From CAYGTK01 sp964352775 (lineage in GTDB: Bacteria > Bacteroidota > Bacteroidia > Chitinophagales > CAIOSU01), in assembly GCA_964352775.1 (NCBI GenBank), contig CAYGTK010000107.1, forward strand, positions 1 through 14,392: 14,392 bases of DNA, read 5' to 3'. Below are positions 1 to 7,549 of the stretch, in pieces. The notes beneath the pieces were generated by a model. The model was not told where the DNA came from. It did no database searches and saw only the letters and a list, made by a program, of their open reading frames with translations. Position 1 is the stretch's first letter; each line of letters starts with the position of its first letter. A program made the position numbers and the translations under genes.

Positions 1-82
1 CTATGATAGGAATTGTAGGAACAAGTTTTTTATTCTGAATATCCTTTTGTTCCACCTTTTGGCAGTATGCCTGTGCATCCAT
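1..82 (-). CDS. Partial third gene of the DUF1611-racemase operon (N-terminal 27 codons)
   Basis: An open frame begins with ATG at 82-80, three bases after the stop codon of the racemase gene (88-86), and stays open to the window edge. It encodes 27 residues starting MDAQAYCQKVEQKDIQNKK and continuing into a hydrophobic VPTIPII stretch. No Shine-Dalgarno sequence is visible, as is usual in Bacteroidota. The very short spacing and shared strand imply co-transcription, and probably translational coupling, with the two genes upstream. The fragment is too short to place in a family. In other bacteria such operons carry epimerases, peptidases or acyl-transferring enzymes, but I see nothing that chooses among them. 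Confidence 0.6.
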   Translation of the reverse strand, partial: MDAQAYCQKVEQKDIQNKKLVPTIPII

Positions 83-85
83 AAG

Positions 86-1144
86 CTAATTTATAATTTT
101 AGCTACCTCAACTGAGCACATAGCGGAGAGCAAGGTAGCGTAATTTACATGGAAGGCTACTTCACTTCCTACTTTAAGGTCAATTTGTTTGGTATTTACG
201 ATCAAATGATCGCTGCTGGCACCCAAAATTTGAATATCTAATATTGGGTAAAGCCCAGCAATTGCAACATCTTGAAAGCCGATACCTAGAATCGCTCTGG
301 TTATTAACCCTTCATCGTCAAACTTTGGTATTTCACCTAGAACATTTTGGCCAACGGACCCATAGGGTAAGGAGGGCTTTACTTTTAATTCGATAACCTC
401 TGCTACTAGAGTAAAAGCATCTAAGAATAATTCAGGTATGGGCTCGCTATGGAGAGTTTCCCTTCCTAGAAAAATGGACTCTCCAATTCGTAACTGGTTT
501 ATTCTTCCTATGTTGTTGGTAGCTGTAAACCAATTATAATTGGCTGAATTTCCTCCAGAAATGAATAGCATTTTCAACCCGAATTTCTCTTCAATGTCAT
601 TTACGATGGATGATAAACGGTCCATATTATTTTCATCAGGTTTTATCCCTCCGAAACAAGCTAGGTTAGTTCCTATACCTATTAATTCAACACCCTTTAG
701 GCTTAGCATTTGCTCTACTATTTCTTCCACTTCCGATGGTAGAACACCTTCTCTTAGATCGCCCAGCTCCACCATAAGGATGATCTTATGAATAGTATGA
801 AGCGCTATTGCACAAATGGATAAGCTCTTGATGACCGTAAGCTCTGAGTTAAGACTAATATCTGTGAATTGCACCGTATCCCGTACTTGGCTTAAAAAGG
901 GTGTGCGTAATAGCAAAAACTGAGCTTTTACACCTGCGTTTCTCATTTTTTTGATATTAGAAATTCTGGAGTCAGCAAGTATTGAAATGCCGCTTTCTAC
1001 TAAAGCCTTGGCTATAGTCGGGTTTCCGTTAACCCCTTTTGTAACCCCTATAATACCTATCCCTTTTGAGTGGTATAGCTCCCTTAACTTTTTTGCATTA
1101 TGGCCTATCTTGTTAAGGTCTATTTCTATTCTTGGGCTTGGCAT
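86..1144 (-). CDS. Alanine/ornithine racemase-family PLP enzyme
   Basis: This 352-residue protein has the full length of the Orr-type (fold-III, alanine racemase N-domain) racemases. The Schiff-base lysine is K36 in GVTKG. Further family blocks are ADSR at 57-60, VELGDLREG at 125-133, GIGTNLACFGG at 156-166, ISGGNS at 195-200 for the PLP phosphate, INQLRIGESIFLGRE at 215-229, GASSDHL at 308-314, and NYATLLSAM near 334-342. The family interconverts L- and D-forms of alanine, ornithine or related amino acids in the cytoplasm; the substrate here cannot be read from sequence. Its ATG lies inside the 3' end of the DUF1611 gene (19-base overlap, different frame), so translation is probably coupled. 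Pairing with a DUF1611 protein suggests D-amino-acid metabolism rather than cell-wall D-Ala supply. The family is secure, the substrate is not. Confidence 0.93.
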   Translation of the reverse strand: MPSPRIEIDLNKIGHNAKKLRELYHSKGIGIIGVTKGVNGNPTIAKALVESGISILADSRISNIKKMRNAGVKAQFLLLRTPFLSQVRDTVQFTDISLNSELTVIKSLSICAIALHTIHKIILMVELGDLREGVLPSEVEEIVEQMLSLKGVELIGIGTNLACFGGIKPDENNMDRLSSIVNDIEEKFGLKMLFISGGNSANYNWFTATNNIGRINQLRIGESIFLGRETLHSEPIPELFLDAFTLVAEVIELKVKPSLPYGSVGQNVLGEIPKFDDEGLITRAILGIGFQDVAIAGLYPILDIQILGASSDHLIVNTKQIDLKVGSEVAFHVNYATLLSAMCSVEVAKIIN

Positions 1145-2226
1145 AGCCTATGGGCAGTAGCAAGCAATTCTAACTCTGGAAATTGCACGAACAATGCTAT
1201 CACAAGCTTGCCACAACCGTGCGTTAATACATCGGTGGTGGGTAAGTGATAGGTGGTTTCATGCTCAGTTATAGCATTATCCAATTCTCCATCTTCCATT
1301 CCCTCATGGTTTATGGTAATTGCAATTACCACAGTTTCCGAAAATGCCTCTATCAGCTTAATCTCTTTATATAGGGATGGCATGGATATATCAGGGAAAT
1401 CGCAACGAGTTATTCTTTTAGGTGGATGCTGAATGATAACAGCATCAGGCTTTGCACCCCTAAGAATTGCCGAAGAAGAAGTAAAGGCGGGGTGGCTTAA
1501 GGCTCCTTGTCCTTCCACTACGATTATATCGGGCTGTTCCACTCGGCAGGCTTTTAGTATAGCGTGTTCCAACTCACCCGTGGCGAAGCCAGAACTCAAT
1601 ACATCTAAGGCAATACCATATTTTGCACCTTGTAATATTCCAGTTTGCCCTGTTGCAATGAACACAGCATTCAACCCCTCTTCTTTCAAGGCTTCAACTA
1701 GTTTTACCGCTGTAGTTCTTTTGCCCACGGCACAGTCAGTACCAAGAACCGTTATTACGGGTGTTTTAACAGTATTGATAGCCCCCGTGAAACTGTGTAA
1801 GCTCTTTCGTTCAGGTGGTTTTCTGATGTCGTATATCTTAACGTGGTATTCCTTGGCTTTCTTTGTGAATTCTTGATCTTCGGTAAAAAATTCAGGTAGG
1901 CCATTCACAATATCCATCCCCTTTTCAATGGCCGTTAAAATTATTCTTCGCTCTACCTTGTTTAGATTTGAACGCAAAGGAGCAATACCATAAATAAAGT
2001 AAGCAGGTATGCTTACCAACTTGTTTAAGGCATCTTCTATATCTGCAAAAATGGGTATCCCATTGTTAATTTCATCCAGTTGTTCGCCAGCATCTAGTCC
2101 AGCTTTGGTGCTGTCAATTACACCAACTATCTTGTATTTTTCTGAGTGTCTAACTAGGCCATTGGTAACCTTGCCGTCTATTTTTCCGAATTCATTTTCA
2201 CAGTAAACTATAGCATTTGTTATCAT
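1126..2226 (-). CDS. DUF1611 family P-loop protein (DgcN-like)
   Basis: This 366-residue protein has the two-part DUF1611 layout. A Rossmann-like N-terminal domain spans about 1-150, with IVYCENEFGKIDGKVTNGL at the start and GVID at 35-38. The C-terminal P-loop NTPase-like domain starts near 155. Its Walker A is GTDCAVGKRT (162-171), followed by ATGQTG at 191-196 and the VVEGQGALSHP block at 236-246, all characteristic of the family. A proteobacterial member, DgcN, has been reported as a D-glutamate N-acetyltransferase; that is recalled family knowledge and substrate identity here is inference. It is the first gene of the operon and overlaps the racemase gene by 19 bases. The start at 2226 is preceded by an in-frame TAG and no clear ribosome-binding site. 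An inverted repeat at 2277-2295 lies in its upstream region. Confidence 0.92.
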   Translation of the reverse strand: MITNAIVYCENEFGKIDGKVTNGLVRHSEKYKIVGVIDSTKAGLDAGEQLDEINNGIPIFADIEDALNKLVSIPAYFIYGIAPLRSNLNKVERRIILTAIEKGMDIVNGLPEFFTEDQEFTKKAKEYHVKIYDIRKPPERKSLHSFTGAINTVKTPVITVLGTDCAVGKRTTAVKLVEALKEEGLNAVFIATGQTGILQGAKYGIALDVLSSGFATGELEHAILKACRVEQPDIIVVEGQGALSHPAFTSSSAILRGAKPDAVIIQHPPKRITRCDFPDISMPSLYKEIKLIEAFSETVVIAITINHEGMEDGELDNAITEHETTYHLPTTDVLTHGCGKLVIALFVQFPELELLATAHRLCQAQE

Positions 2227-2276
2227 CTACTTATTATTGTTATATCTGTGAGGTCTACTATTCCTATAGACTAGGC

Positions 2277-2295
2277 TAATGGCATTTTGCCATTA
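2277..2295. promoter_or_regulatory. Perfect inverted repeat upstream of the DUF1611-racemase operon
   Basis: The arms TAATGGCA and TGCCATTA are perfect 8-bp complements separated by TTT. The element lies 51 bases upstream of the DUF1611 start and 43 bases after the stop of the small lysine-rich gene. It could be an operator for the operon, or a weak terminator stem for the upstream gene. On the minus strand no T-tract follows the stem (AGCCTAG), which favours the operator reading. On the plus strand ATTTATTTG follows, but no plus-strand gene ends there. Confidence 0.4.
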
Positions 2296-2337
2296 TTTAT
2301 TTGTCATTCCAGTAAGCTTATTTCTTAGATCAAAATA

Positions 2338-2460
2338 TTATAAATCGCTTTCGAGACTTTTACTTTTACGCTTTGCTGCCTTATCATCTCTTTTTTCTTT
2401 TAACGTTTTGGCAGCTTCTTTTTTACCAGATTTCGGTTTTATGTTCTTTTCTTTCGACAT
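2338..2460 (-). CDS. Small lysine-rich hypothetical protein (40 aa)
   Basis: A 40-codon frame runs from ATG at 2460-2458 to TAA at 2340-2338. The product starts MSKEKNIKPKSGKKEAAKT and ends in SKSLESDL. It has 14 lysines and 2 arginines against 8 acidic residues, no cysteine, no aromatic residue and no hydrophobic core. It is therefore likely a highly charged, disordered or single-helix cytoplasmic protein, perhaps nucleic-acid or ribosome associated; this is inference from composition. The sequence GATCTTTG, one mismatch from the Bacteroidota -7 box, lies about 60 bases upstream near 2520. It stands alone between the AraC gene and the DUF1611 operon, on the same strand as both. The Lys/Glu/Ala-rich composition is unlike chance translation of noncoding DNA. 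I do not recognise a named family. Confidence 0.6.
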   Translation of the reverse strand: MSKEKNIKPKSGKKEAAKTLKEKRDDKAAKRKSKSLESDL

Positions 2461-2638
2461 GACTATGATTATCTAGGTTGAAAATGTCCGCTGTTGCTTA
2501 CAATGCGGTTTTATTCTTATTACAAAGATCAACCTAAGAAGCTTTATTACGTTACACTCTGCTGAGTATATGTTACACATATCTCACATTTTATCAATTC
2601 AAAGGGTAGGAGGCTGCTAAAGAAAGATTAATAAGAAA

Positions 2639-2657
2639 CTGTAGTTATAACTTACAG
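2639..2657 (-). terminator. Possible rho-independent terminator of the AraC-type gene
   Basis: Read on the minus strand, the arm CTGTAAGT and the arm ACTACAG pair across a TATA loop with one bulged A. The hairpin overlaps the stop codon of the regulator gene and is followed by TTTCTTATTAATCTTTCTTT. The stem is short and AT-rich, so this is a weak call. Confidence 0.35.
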
Positions 2658-3212
2658 ATCTTCCAGATTTTGTTTGCGCTTTTTCTTTAACTGCTTGAAA
2701 AATGTAGGAGTAAGGCCAGTAACTTTTTTAAATTGGTTAGAGAGATGCGCTACGCTACTGTAGTGTAGTTTGTACGAGATCTCTGTTAGATTTAGCTCAT
2801 CGTACATCAGTAATTCTTTAGCTCGCTCAATTTTATGGCTAATAATAAATTGCTGAATGGTAGTTCCCTTTACTTCTGAAAAAACATTGGCTAAGTAGGT
2901 ATAGTCGTAGCCTACTTCTTTACTGATATGTTCAGAGTAATTTACTTTAGGTACTTCATCCGAATGATGTATCATTTCGATAATTACATTCTTGATCTTT
3001 TCTATCAGGATACTTTTTTTGTCATCCATTAGCTCTAAACCCGATCTGATAAGATTCTTCTTCAGTTGGGTACGTTGTGCTGGTGTTATGTCTTCTAAAA
3101 CCTCTATCATGCCTAACTCAACTACTACATAGTGTATACCGAGTTTTTTTAACTCCTCTTTAACTAGGAGCTTGCAGCGCAAACTGACCATATATCTTAT
3201 GTACAGTCTCAT
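2652..3212 (-). CDS. AraC-family transcriptional regulator with HMA-like N-terminus
   Basis: The 186-residue protein ends in an AraC/XylS DNA-binding domain. The first helix-turn-helix lies around 95-125 (GYDYTYLANVFSEVKGTT). The second is at 141-173 (NLTEISYKLHYSSVAHLSNQF, then GLTPTFFK), followed by a basic tail KKKRK. The N-terminal 60 residues are not a cupin. They read like a heavy-metal-associated (ferredoxin-like) fold with MVSLRCK at 8-14, where the metal CxxC site would have serine at position 10 and cysteine at 13. The gene lies 103 bases beyond the end of the RND efflux operon on the same strand, with a partial hairpin and a 12-bp palindrome between, so it probably has its own promoter. 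Control of the neighbouring pump is plausible but not shown. M8 is an alternative start, but M1 keeps the first beta strand. Confidence 0.92.
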   Translation of the reverse strand: MRLYIRYMVSLRCKLLVKEELKKLGIHYVVVELGMIEVLEDITPAQRTQLKKNLIRSGLELMDDKKSILIEKIKNVIIEMIHHSDEVPKVNYSEHISKEVGYDYTYLANVFSEVKGTTIQQFIISHKIERAKELLMYDELNLTEISYKLHYSSVAHLSNQFKKVTGLTPTFFKQLKKKRKQNLEDL

Positions 3213-3233
3213 ACTTTGCTAGTGTTTACATTA

Positions 3234-3245
3234 GGCTAGCTAGCC
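3234..3245. promoter_or_regulatory. 12-bp perfect palindrome upstream of the AraC-type gene
   Basis: GGCTAGCTAGCC is a perfect palindrome 21 bases upstream of the regulator's start codon, between that gene and the 3' end of the efflux operon. Its position suits an operator for autoregulation. AraC-family sites are often direct repeats, so a different regulator is equally possible. Confidence 0.3.
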
Positions 3246-3265
3246 CATATGTGACGGAAATTATG

Positions 3266-3293
3266 AAAGGTAACTCAAAATGAACTGGCCTTT
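3266..3293 (-). terminator. Terminator-like hairpin after the RND operon (copy 1 of a repeated hairpin)
   Basis: The plus-strand arms are AAAGGTAACTCA and TGAACTGGCCTTT around an AAA loop. In the minus-strand RNA the inner stem closes with two G-U wobble pairs and the base has five Watson-Crick pairs; in the plus-strand RNA the same positions are A-C mismatches. Pairing therefore suits the transcript of the efflux operon, which ends at 3316. The T-tract after it is poor (CATAATTT). The sequence is nearly the same as the hairpin at 10844-10870. Confidence 0.45.
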
Positions 3294-3315
3294 CTATTTC
3301 ATTAAATACCACTCT

Positions 3316-6300
3316 CTAATCTAGCAGCTCTTCTTTGAATTGGTATCCATCGTAGTTTACCTTAAACAGGATACTATATAATGATGGAATGAAGAGTAGA
3401 GTAATCACCGTTCCGAATAGAAGCCCGATCATAATAGTCACTGCCATTGGTTCCCACATTTCTCCGCCACCTAAATAAAGCGGTATCATACCTAGAACTG
3501 TGGTGAAGGTTGCCAATACAATTGGTCGGAAGCGTTGTAAGCATGCGCCAATAATGGCATCTTGTAGTGATCGTTTTAGCACCACTTCGTCTTGTTCCAC
3601 CTGATCAATAAGTACTATGGCATTATTGATAACAATTCCTGCAAGGGAGATAACTCCTAAGAAGGCCATGAACCCGAAGGGTACGCCGAAGATCAACAAG
3701 CCAAGCACCATACCTACTACACCTAATGGAATGGTACTTACCACCATGAACATTTTACGAATAGAGTTGAATTGTACGATAAGCAACATTACAATGATGA
3801 ACCCAGCTAGTGGCAAATAGGCTGCTACAGCACCCATATTCTCGGCAGTATTCTCGGCATCACCACCAAGTTTATAGGTGTATTCGTTACCCCAGACTTC
3901 TTGCTGTTCCTTCAGCCAAGGCGTTATCTCAGCCGTTATAGCTGAGGCATTTCCATCTTCTGTAAGTTCGGATGTAACGTTGACCGTGCGAGTAAGGTCT
4001 AGTCGTTTTATTTTGGTGTATTGCCACTTTGGTATCACCTTAGCTACTTGTAAGAAAGGAACGCTTTGCCCTGAACTTTGTGATACTATATCAATACTTT
4101 CTAACGATGACAGAGTTTGATCGCTACCTTCATCACCAAGTAATACTATCGGAATGGATTGGTCGCCTTCTCGGTATTCGCCTGTTTGAAAGCCATCAAT
4201 AACCGTACGTAGCGAAATGGCTATATCCTCATTGGTGATACCTGCAGCAATGGCATTGCTCTCGTTTATTTTTATAACGAATTTTTTACCCTTAGGTCCC
4301 CAGTCATCCTTCACATTTTTAGTGCCGCTGATACCTGCCAAGCGAAATTTTATCTGTCCTGCTATTTCCGATAACTTATCAGGGTCATCGCCAGACACCT
4401 TTATTTCAATAGGTACGCCTCCACCGCCACTACCAAGCCTACCGATCTTAATATCCGCATCTGGGAAATTCTCAAAGCAGTATTGGTCCAGCTTCTTTAT
4501 CATTTCACCATTCACTTCATTGGTGGTAGTGTTGATCAGGATGTGCGCATAATTGGAATTGGGCTCATCGGGGTTGTAGCCCAAGTCGTAAGAGGATGGA
4601 CCTTTACCAACATAAGAGGCAAGGTCGCGGATGCCCGTTTTACGCTCTTGGTTTATCAATAGCTCTGCAGTAATAAAACTTTCAATACTGTTAACTATTT
4701 CTTTAGTAGCCTCAATACGAATACCCTCAGGTAGGGCAATATCGGCAGTTATCATATTCCTATCACTATCTGGAAAGAATAAGAACCCTAATTTGGAAAA
4801 GCCTGCAAGTGAACCAAAAAACAATGCTACCACAGAAACAATAACTATCCATTTCCAACGAAGTGCAATTAGGATAAGATCTTTATACTTCTCTTTCAAG
4901 TAGTTGATCATACGATCGATAAAGCTGAGTTTTTTCTCTTCTCCTCCAGTATCTACTTTTAAAAAGTAGACACAGAACATGGCAATAACACTTAATGAGA
5001 TCAACCAAGAAGACAGTAAGGCAATACTTATGACTAAGAACAGTGGCCCCATAAGGTCACCCATGATAGACTCCGCCAGATAAAAGGAAAGAAAGGCCGC
5101 TGATGTGGTAAGGGTAGAGATCAATAGCGGAATGGTTAATTCACCACAAGCTTCTACAGCTGCTTGTGTGGGTTTAATGCCCTTTTCCATTTTCACCATT
5201 ATAGATTCGGCTACTACAATGCCATTATCTACCATCATCCCTAATGCCATTATCAAAGCAGCTAGGGTAACCTGATTTAAACCTATATCAATAAGCCCCA
5301 TGGTCATCAATGTGGTAATGGTAACCATTGGTATAAGGCTAGCGATAACTACCCCAGTTCTTAAGCCCAAAAAGAAGATCATAACTGCTAGCACTATCAC
5401 TACCGACTGAAAAAGGTTGCCAATAAAGTCGTTTATCTTAACATCGATAAAGCTATCCAAAGAGGTTATTCTAGACAGTTCTAAACCTATTGGTAGTTTT
5501 GTTTGCCACTCTTCCAATACCTCATCTACATCTACTCCCAAGTCGATAACATTAGCACCGTCTTTAAGCGAAACATGCAGCGATAAAGCTTCATACCCAT
5601 TAATAGCTACTATCTGACTTGGTGGGTTAACATAGCCCTTTCTTATTTTGGTTATATCACCTAATGCTACAACCCTTCCTTGGCCAATAGATATCAATGT
5701 ACCTGCAATGTCGTTCAGGTTATTGTAATTACCTGTGGGTTCTAGGATGATACGTTCATCGCCTGTATTTATTTGCCCACCCGAATTGAGTATGTTGGTG
5801 CTACTTATTATGTTACTCAATTTACCTGCAGTTAAACCATAGGTCTTTAATTGAGAATTATCAAACTCGATGTATACCCGTTCCTCTTGTGCACCATTTA
5901 TCTCTACTTTGGCAGCATCTTTTAGTTTTATCAGATCATTCCTGAGGTCATCAGCATATTCCTTCATTTCAGCGTAGCTAAAGCCATCGCTAGTTATACC
6001 CACAGATATACCGAATACCTCGCCAATACCTTCATCGTTAAGGCTTGGGTTTACACCATTGGGTAGGTCATCTATATCATTTAGTTTCCGCCTTAATCTA
6101 TCCCAAACGGCTTGCAGCTCTTTGGGTGCCACTTCCATTCTTAACTCCACAGAAACAACGGAAAGCCCTGTTCTACTGGTGCTAGTTACCTTTTTAAGTT
6201 CAGGTAGCTCTTGTGCTACCTTTTCTATTTTATCAGTAACCAATTCTTCTACTCGTTCTGGGCTAGCACCTGGAAACATGGTCACTACACTGGCTATTCT

Positions 6301-6426
6301 AACAGTATAAGGTGGCATGCTGTTTCTAGAGAGTGTTTGGAACATAGAAAGGCCAGCTATCATGACTACTGCCAGTATGCTAAGTACGACCCTATTACGT
6401 TCTAGCGAGAATTTTGCTAAGTTCAT
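3316..6426 (-). CDS. RND-family efflux transporter permease (inner-membrane pump)
   Basis: At 1036 residues this is a full-length hydrophobe/amphiphile-efflux-type RND pump, the proton-driven inner-membrane part of a tripartite system. Transmembrane helix 1 lies at about 13-30, helices 2-6 at 335-490, helix 7 near 527-545, and helices 8-12 at 870-1022. Two large periplasmic porter/docking loops lie between, including the glycine run GSGGGG near 665-670. In helix 4 the relay motif reads GMMVDNGIVVAE, giving D400-N401 where AcrB has Asp-Asp. In helix 10 the AcrB lysine position is N934 (VINNAIVL). The arginine of the helix-11 region (R967) is present. The gene follows the adaptor by 19 bases and ends the operon. 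Substrate cannot be inferred; the sequence is not a CusA-type metal pump by its helix motifs. Confidence 0.96.
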   Translation of the reverse strand: MNLAKFSLERNRVVLSILAVVMIAGLSMFQTLSRNSMPPYTVRIASVVTMFPGASPERVEELVTDKIEKVAQELPELKKVTSTSRTGLSVVSVELRMEVAPKELQAVWDRLRRKLNDIDDLPNGVNPSLNDEGIGEVFGISVGITSDGFSYAEMKEYADDLRNDLIKLKDAAKVEINGAQEERVYIEFDNSQLKTYGLTAGKLSNIISSTNILNSGGQINTGDERIILEPTGNYNNLNDIAGTLISIGQGRVVALGDITKIRKGYVNPPSQIVAINGYEALSLHVSLKDGANVIDLGVDVDEVLEEWQTKLPIGLELSRITSLDSFIDVKINDFIGNLFQSVVIVLAVMIFFLGLRTGVVIASLIPMVTITTLMTMGLIDIGLNQVTLAALIMALGMMVDNGIVVAESIMVKMEKGIKPTQAAVEACGELTIPLLISTLTTSAAFLSFYLAESIMGDLMGPLFLVISIALLSSWLISLSVIAMFCVYFLKVDTGGEEKKLSFIDRMINYLKEKYKDLILIALRWKWIVIVSVVALFFGSLAGFSKLGFLFFPDSDRNMITADIALPEGIRIEATKEIVNSIESFITAELLINQERKTGIRDLASYVGKGPSSYDLGYNPDEPNSNYAHILINTTTNEVNGEMIKKLDQYCFENFPDADIKIGRLGSGGGGVPIEIKVSGDDPDKLSEIAGQIKFRLAGISGTKNVKDDWGPKGKKFVIKINESNAIAAGITNEDIAISLRTVIDGFQTGEYREGDQSIPIVLLGDEGSDQTLSSLESIDIVSQSSGQSVPFLQVAKVIPKWQYTKIKRLDLTRTVNVTSELTEDGNASAITAEITPWLKEQQEVWGNEYTYKLGGDAENTAENMGAVAAYLPLAGFIIVMLLIVQFNSIRKMFMVVSTIPLGVVGMVLGLLIFGVPFGFMAFLGVISLAGIVINNAIVLIDQVEQDEVVLKRSLQDAIIGACLQRFRPIVLATFTTVLGMIPLYLGGGEMWEPMAVTIMIGLLFGTVITLLFIPSLYSILFKVNYDGYQFKEELLD

Positions 6427-6445
6427 GGTGTTCGTTCTAGGGTAA

Positions 6446-7543
6446 TTATTGCAGTTTCACTTGCTGCCCTTCTAATAGGGTAGACAATCCCGCAGTAGCT
6501 ATTTTTTGCCCTTCGGTCAGCCCACTTTCTATTTCAAAGCCACTACTGGTCATTTCGCCTATGCGTATCGCTTGTTTTTTAACTGTTCCTATTTTTCCAT
6601 CTTCAGAATCGATGAGGAATACGTAGTTCCCATTACCATCTTCTCCTACGGCTTTAATGGGTACTACTAGGTGCTGATGGGTATCGCTATTATGTGTATG
6701 TTCTGCAAAATTGAAAGTTGCTTTGGCAGCCATACCTGCCTTAATACCTTTAGATCCATTGGTAATACCTACAGAGACGAGATAGGTAGATGCTTGCCTG
6801 TCCAGTATTTGAGGAACCTCGATAACTTCACCCACTAGTATCTTTCCAGGTAATGCTGAAAAGGCTACGTCTGCCTTCATACCTACATTTACTTTGTTTA
6901 TCACACTTTCAGGTATACCTACTTCCACCTTCATTTGCTCGCCAGCATTAAGCACAGCGAACACATGGCCAGGCGATACATTTTCATTCAATTCTCCAAC
7001 GGTGTTGGCAATTATGCCTGCTTTGGGGGCATAGATGTAGCCATACTCCATCTGTGTTTTAGATATATCTCTATTTCGCTCCGCAGATTCGTATTGTGAT
7101 AAGCTATTTTGGTAGGCATTTTTGGTGCCCTGATAATCGGTTAAGGAAACACTACCTTTTTCATACAAGCCTTTTAGGCGATTCAGATCCGTTTTTGCTT
7201 TGTCTAAATTGGCCTTAGCGCTTTGTACTGCCGAAAGAGATTTTTGGTAGGCCAAATTAGCTTCTATATTATCCAACTTAGCTATTAGATCACCCTTATT
7301 CACTTTCTGTCCCACTTTTACATTTACAGAAGTAATTATACCTGCACTTCTAAAGCTTAGGCTTATTTCATTGGCTGATCGGGCCGTACCAGTAAAGGCG
7401 CGTTCATCAGCATTATCACCAACGCCAACAGTAAAATACTGAACGGGGCGAATAGGGGCTTCTTTTTTCTCTTCTTTTGCACCACCGCAGGAAGTTAGTA
7501 GTGTTAGCACAAATAAGAATGCTGTGTATTTAAATAGTCTCAT
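6446..7543 (-). CDS. RND efflux periplasmic adaptor lipoprotein (membrane fusion protein)
   Basis: This 365-residue HlyD/AcrA-type adaptor bridges the inner-membrane pump and the outer-membrane channel. A lipoprotein signal ends in LLTSC with the lipid-modified cysteine at C19, followed by GGAKEEKK. The lipoyl half-motif is at about 60-92 (GIITSVNVKVGQKVNKGDLIAKL), an alpha-helical coiled-coil hairpin at 93-163, the second lipoyl half at 168-198 (YIYAPKAGIIAN), a beta-barrel at 203-280, and a membrane-proximal domain to the end. An insertion with four histidines, EHTHNSDTHQH (281-291), sits at the barrel to membrane-proximal junction. The start is 6 bases after the stop of the channel gene and the end is 19 bases before the pump gene, so the three form one operon. 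Confidence 0.96.
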   Translation of the reverse strand: MRLFKYTAFLFVLTLLTSCGGAKEEKKEAPIRPVQYFTVGVGDNADERAFTGTARSANEISLSFRSAGIITSVNVKVGQKVNKGDLIAKLDNIEANLAYQKSLSAVQSAKANLDKAKTDLNRLKGLYEKGSVSLTDYQGTKNAYQNSLSQYESAERNRDISKTQMEYGYIYAPKAGIIANTVGELNENVSPGHVFAVLNAGEQMKVEVGIPESVINKVNVGMKADVAFSALPGKILVGEVIEVPQILDRQASTYLVSVGITNGSKGIKAGMAAKATFNFAEHTHNSDTHQHLVVPIKAVGEDGNGNYVFLIDSEDGKIGTVKKQAIRIGEMTSSGFEIESGLTEGQKIATAGLSTLLEGQQVKLQ

Positions 7544-7549
7544 AGGTTG

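Noticed and set aside
1433..1876. 147-codon plus-strand open frame
   Set aside because: It is antisense to the DUF1611 P-loop region, which has clear family motifs; the plus-strand translation has no recognisable motif.
2279..2476. 65-codon plus-strand open frame, hydrophobic
   Set aside because: It is the complement of the lysine-rich small gene (AAA/AAG become TTT/CTT), so its hydrophobicity is an artefact. The minus-strand frame has better composition and fits the operon direction.
3233..3245. Palindrome as a mobile-element or attachment site
   Set aside because: No transposase, integrase, target duplication or second copy was seen; a regulator site is simpler.
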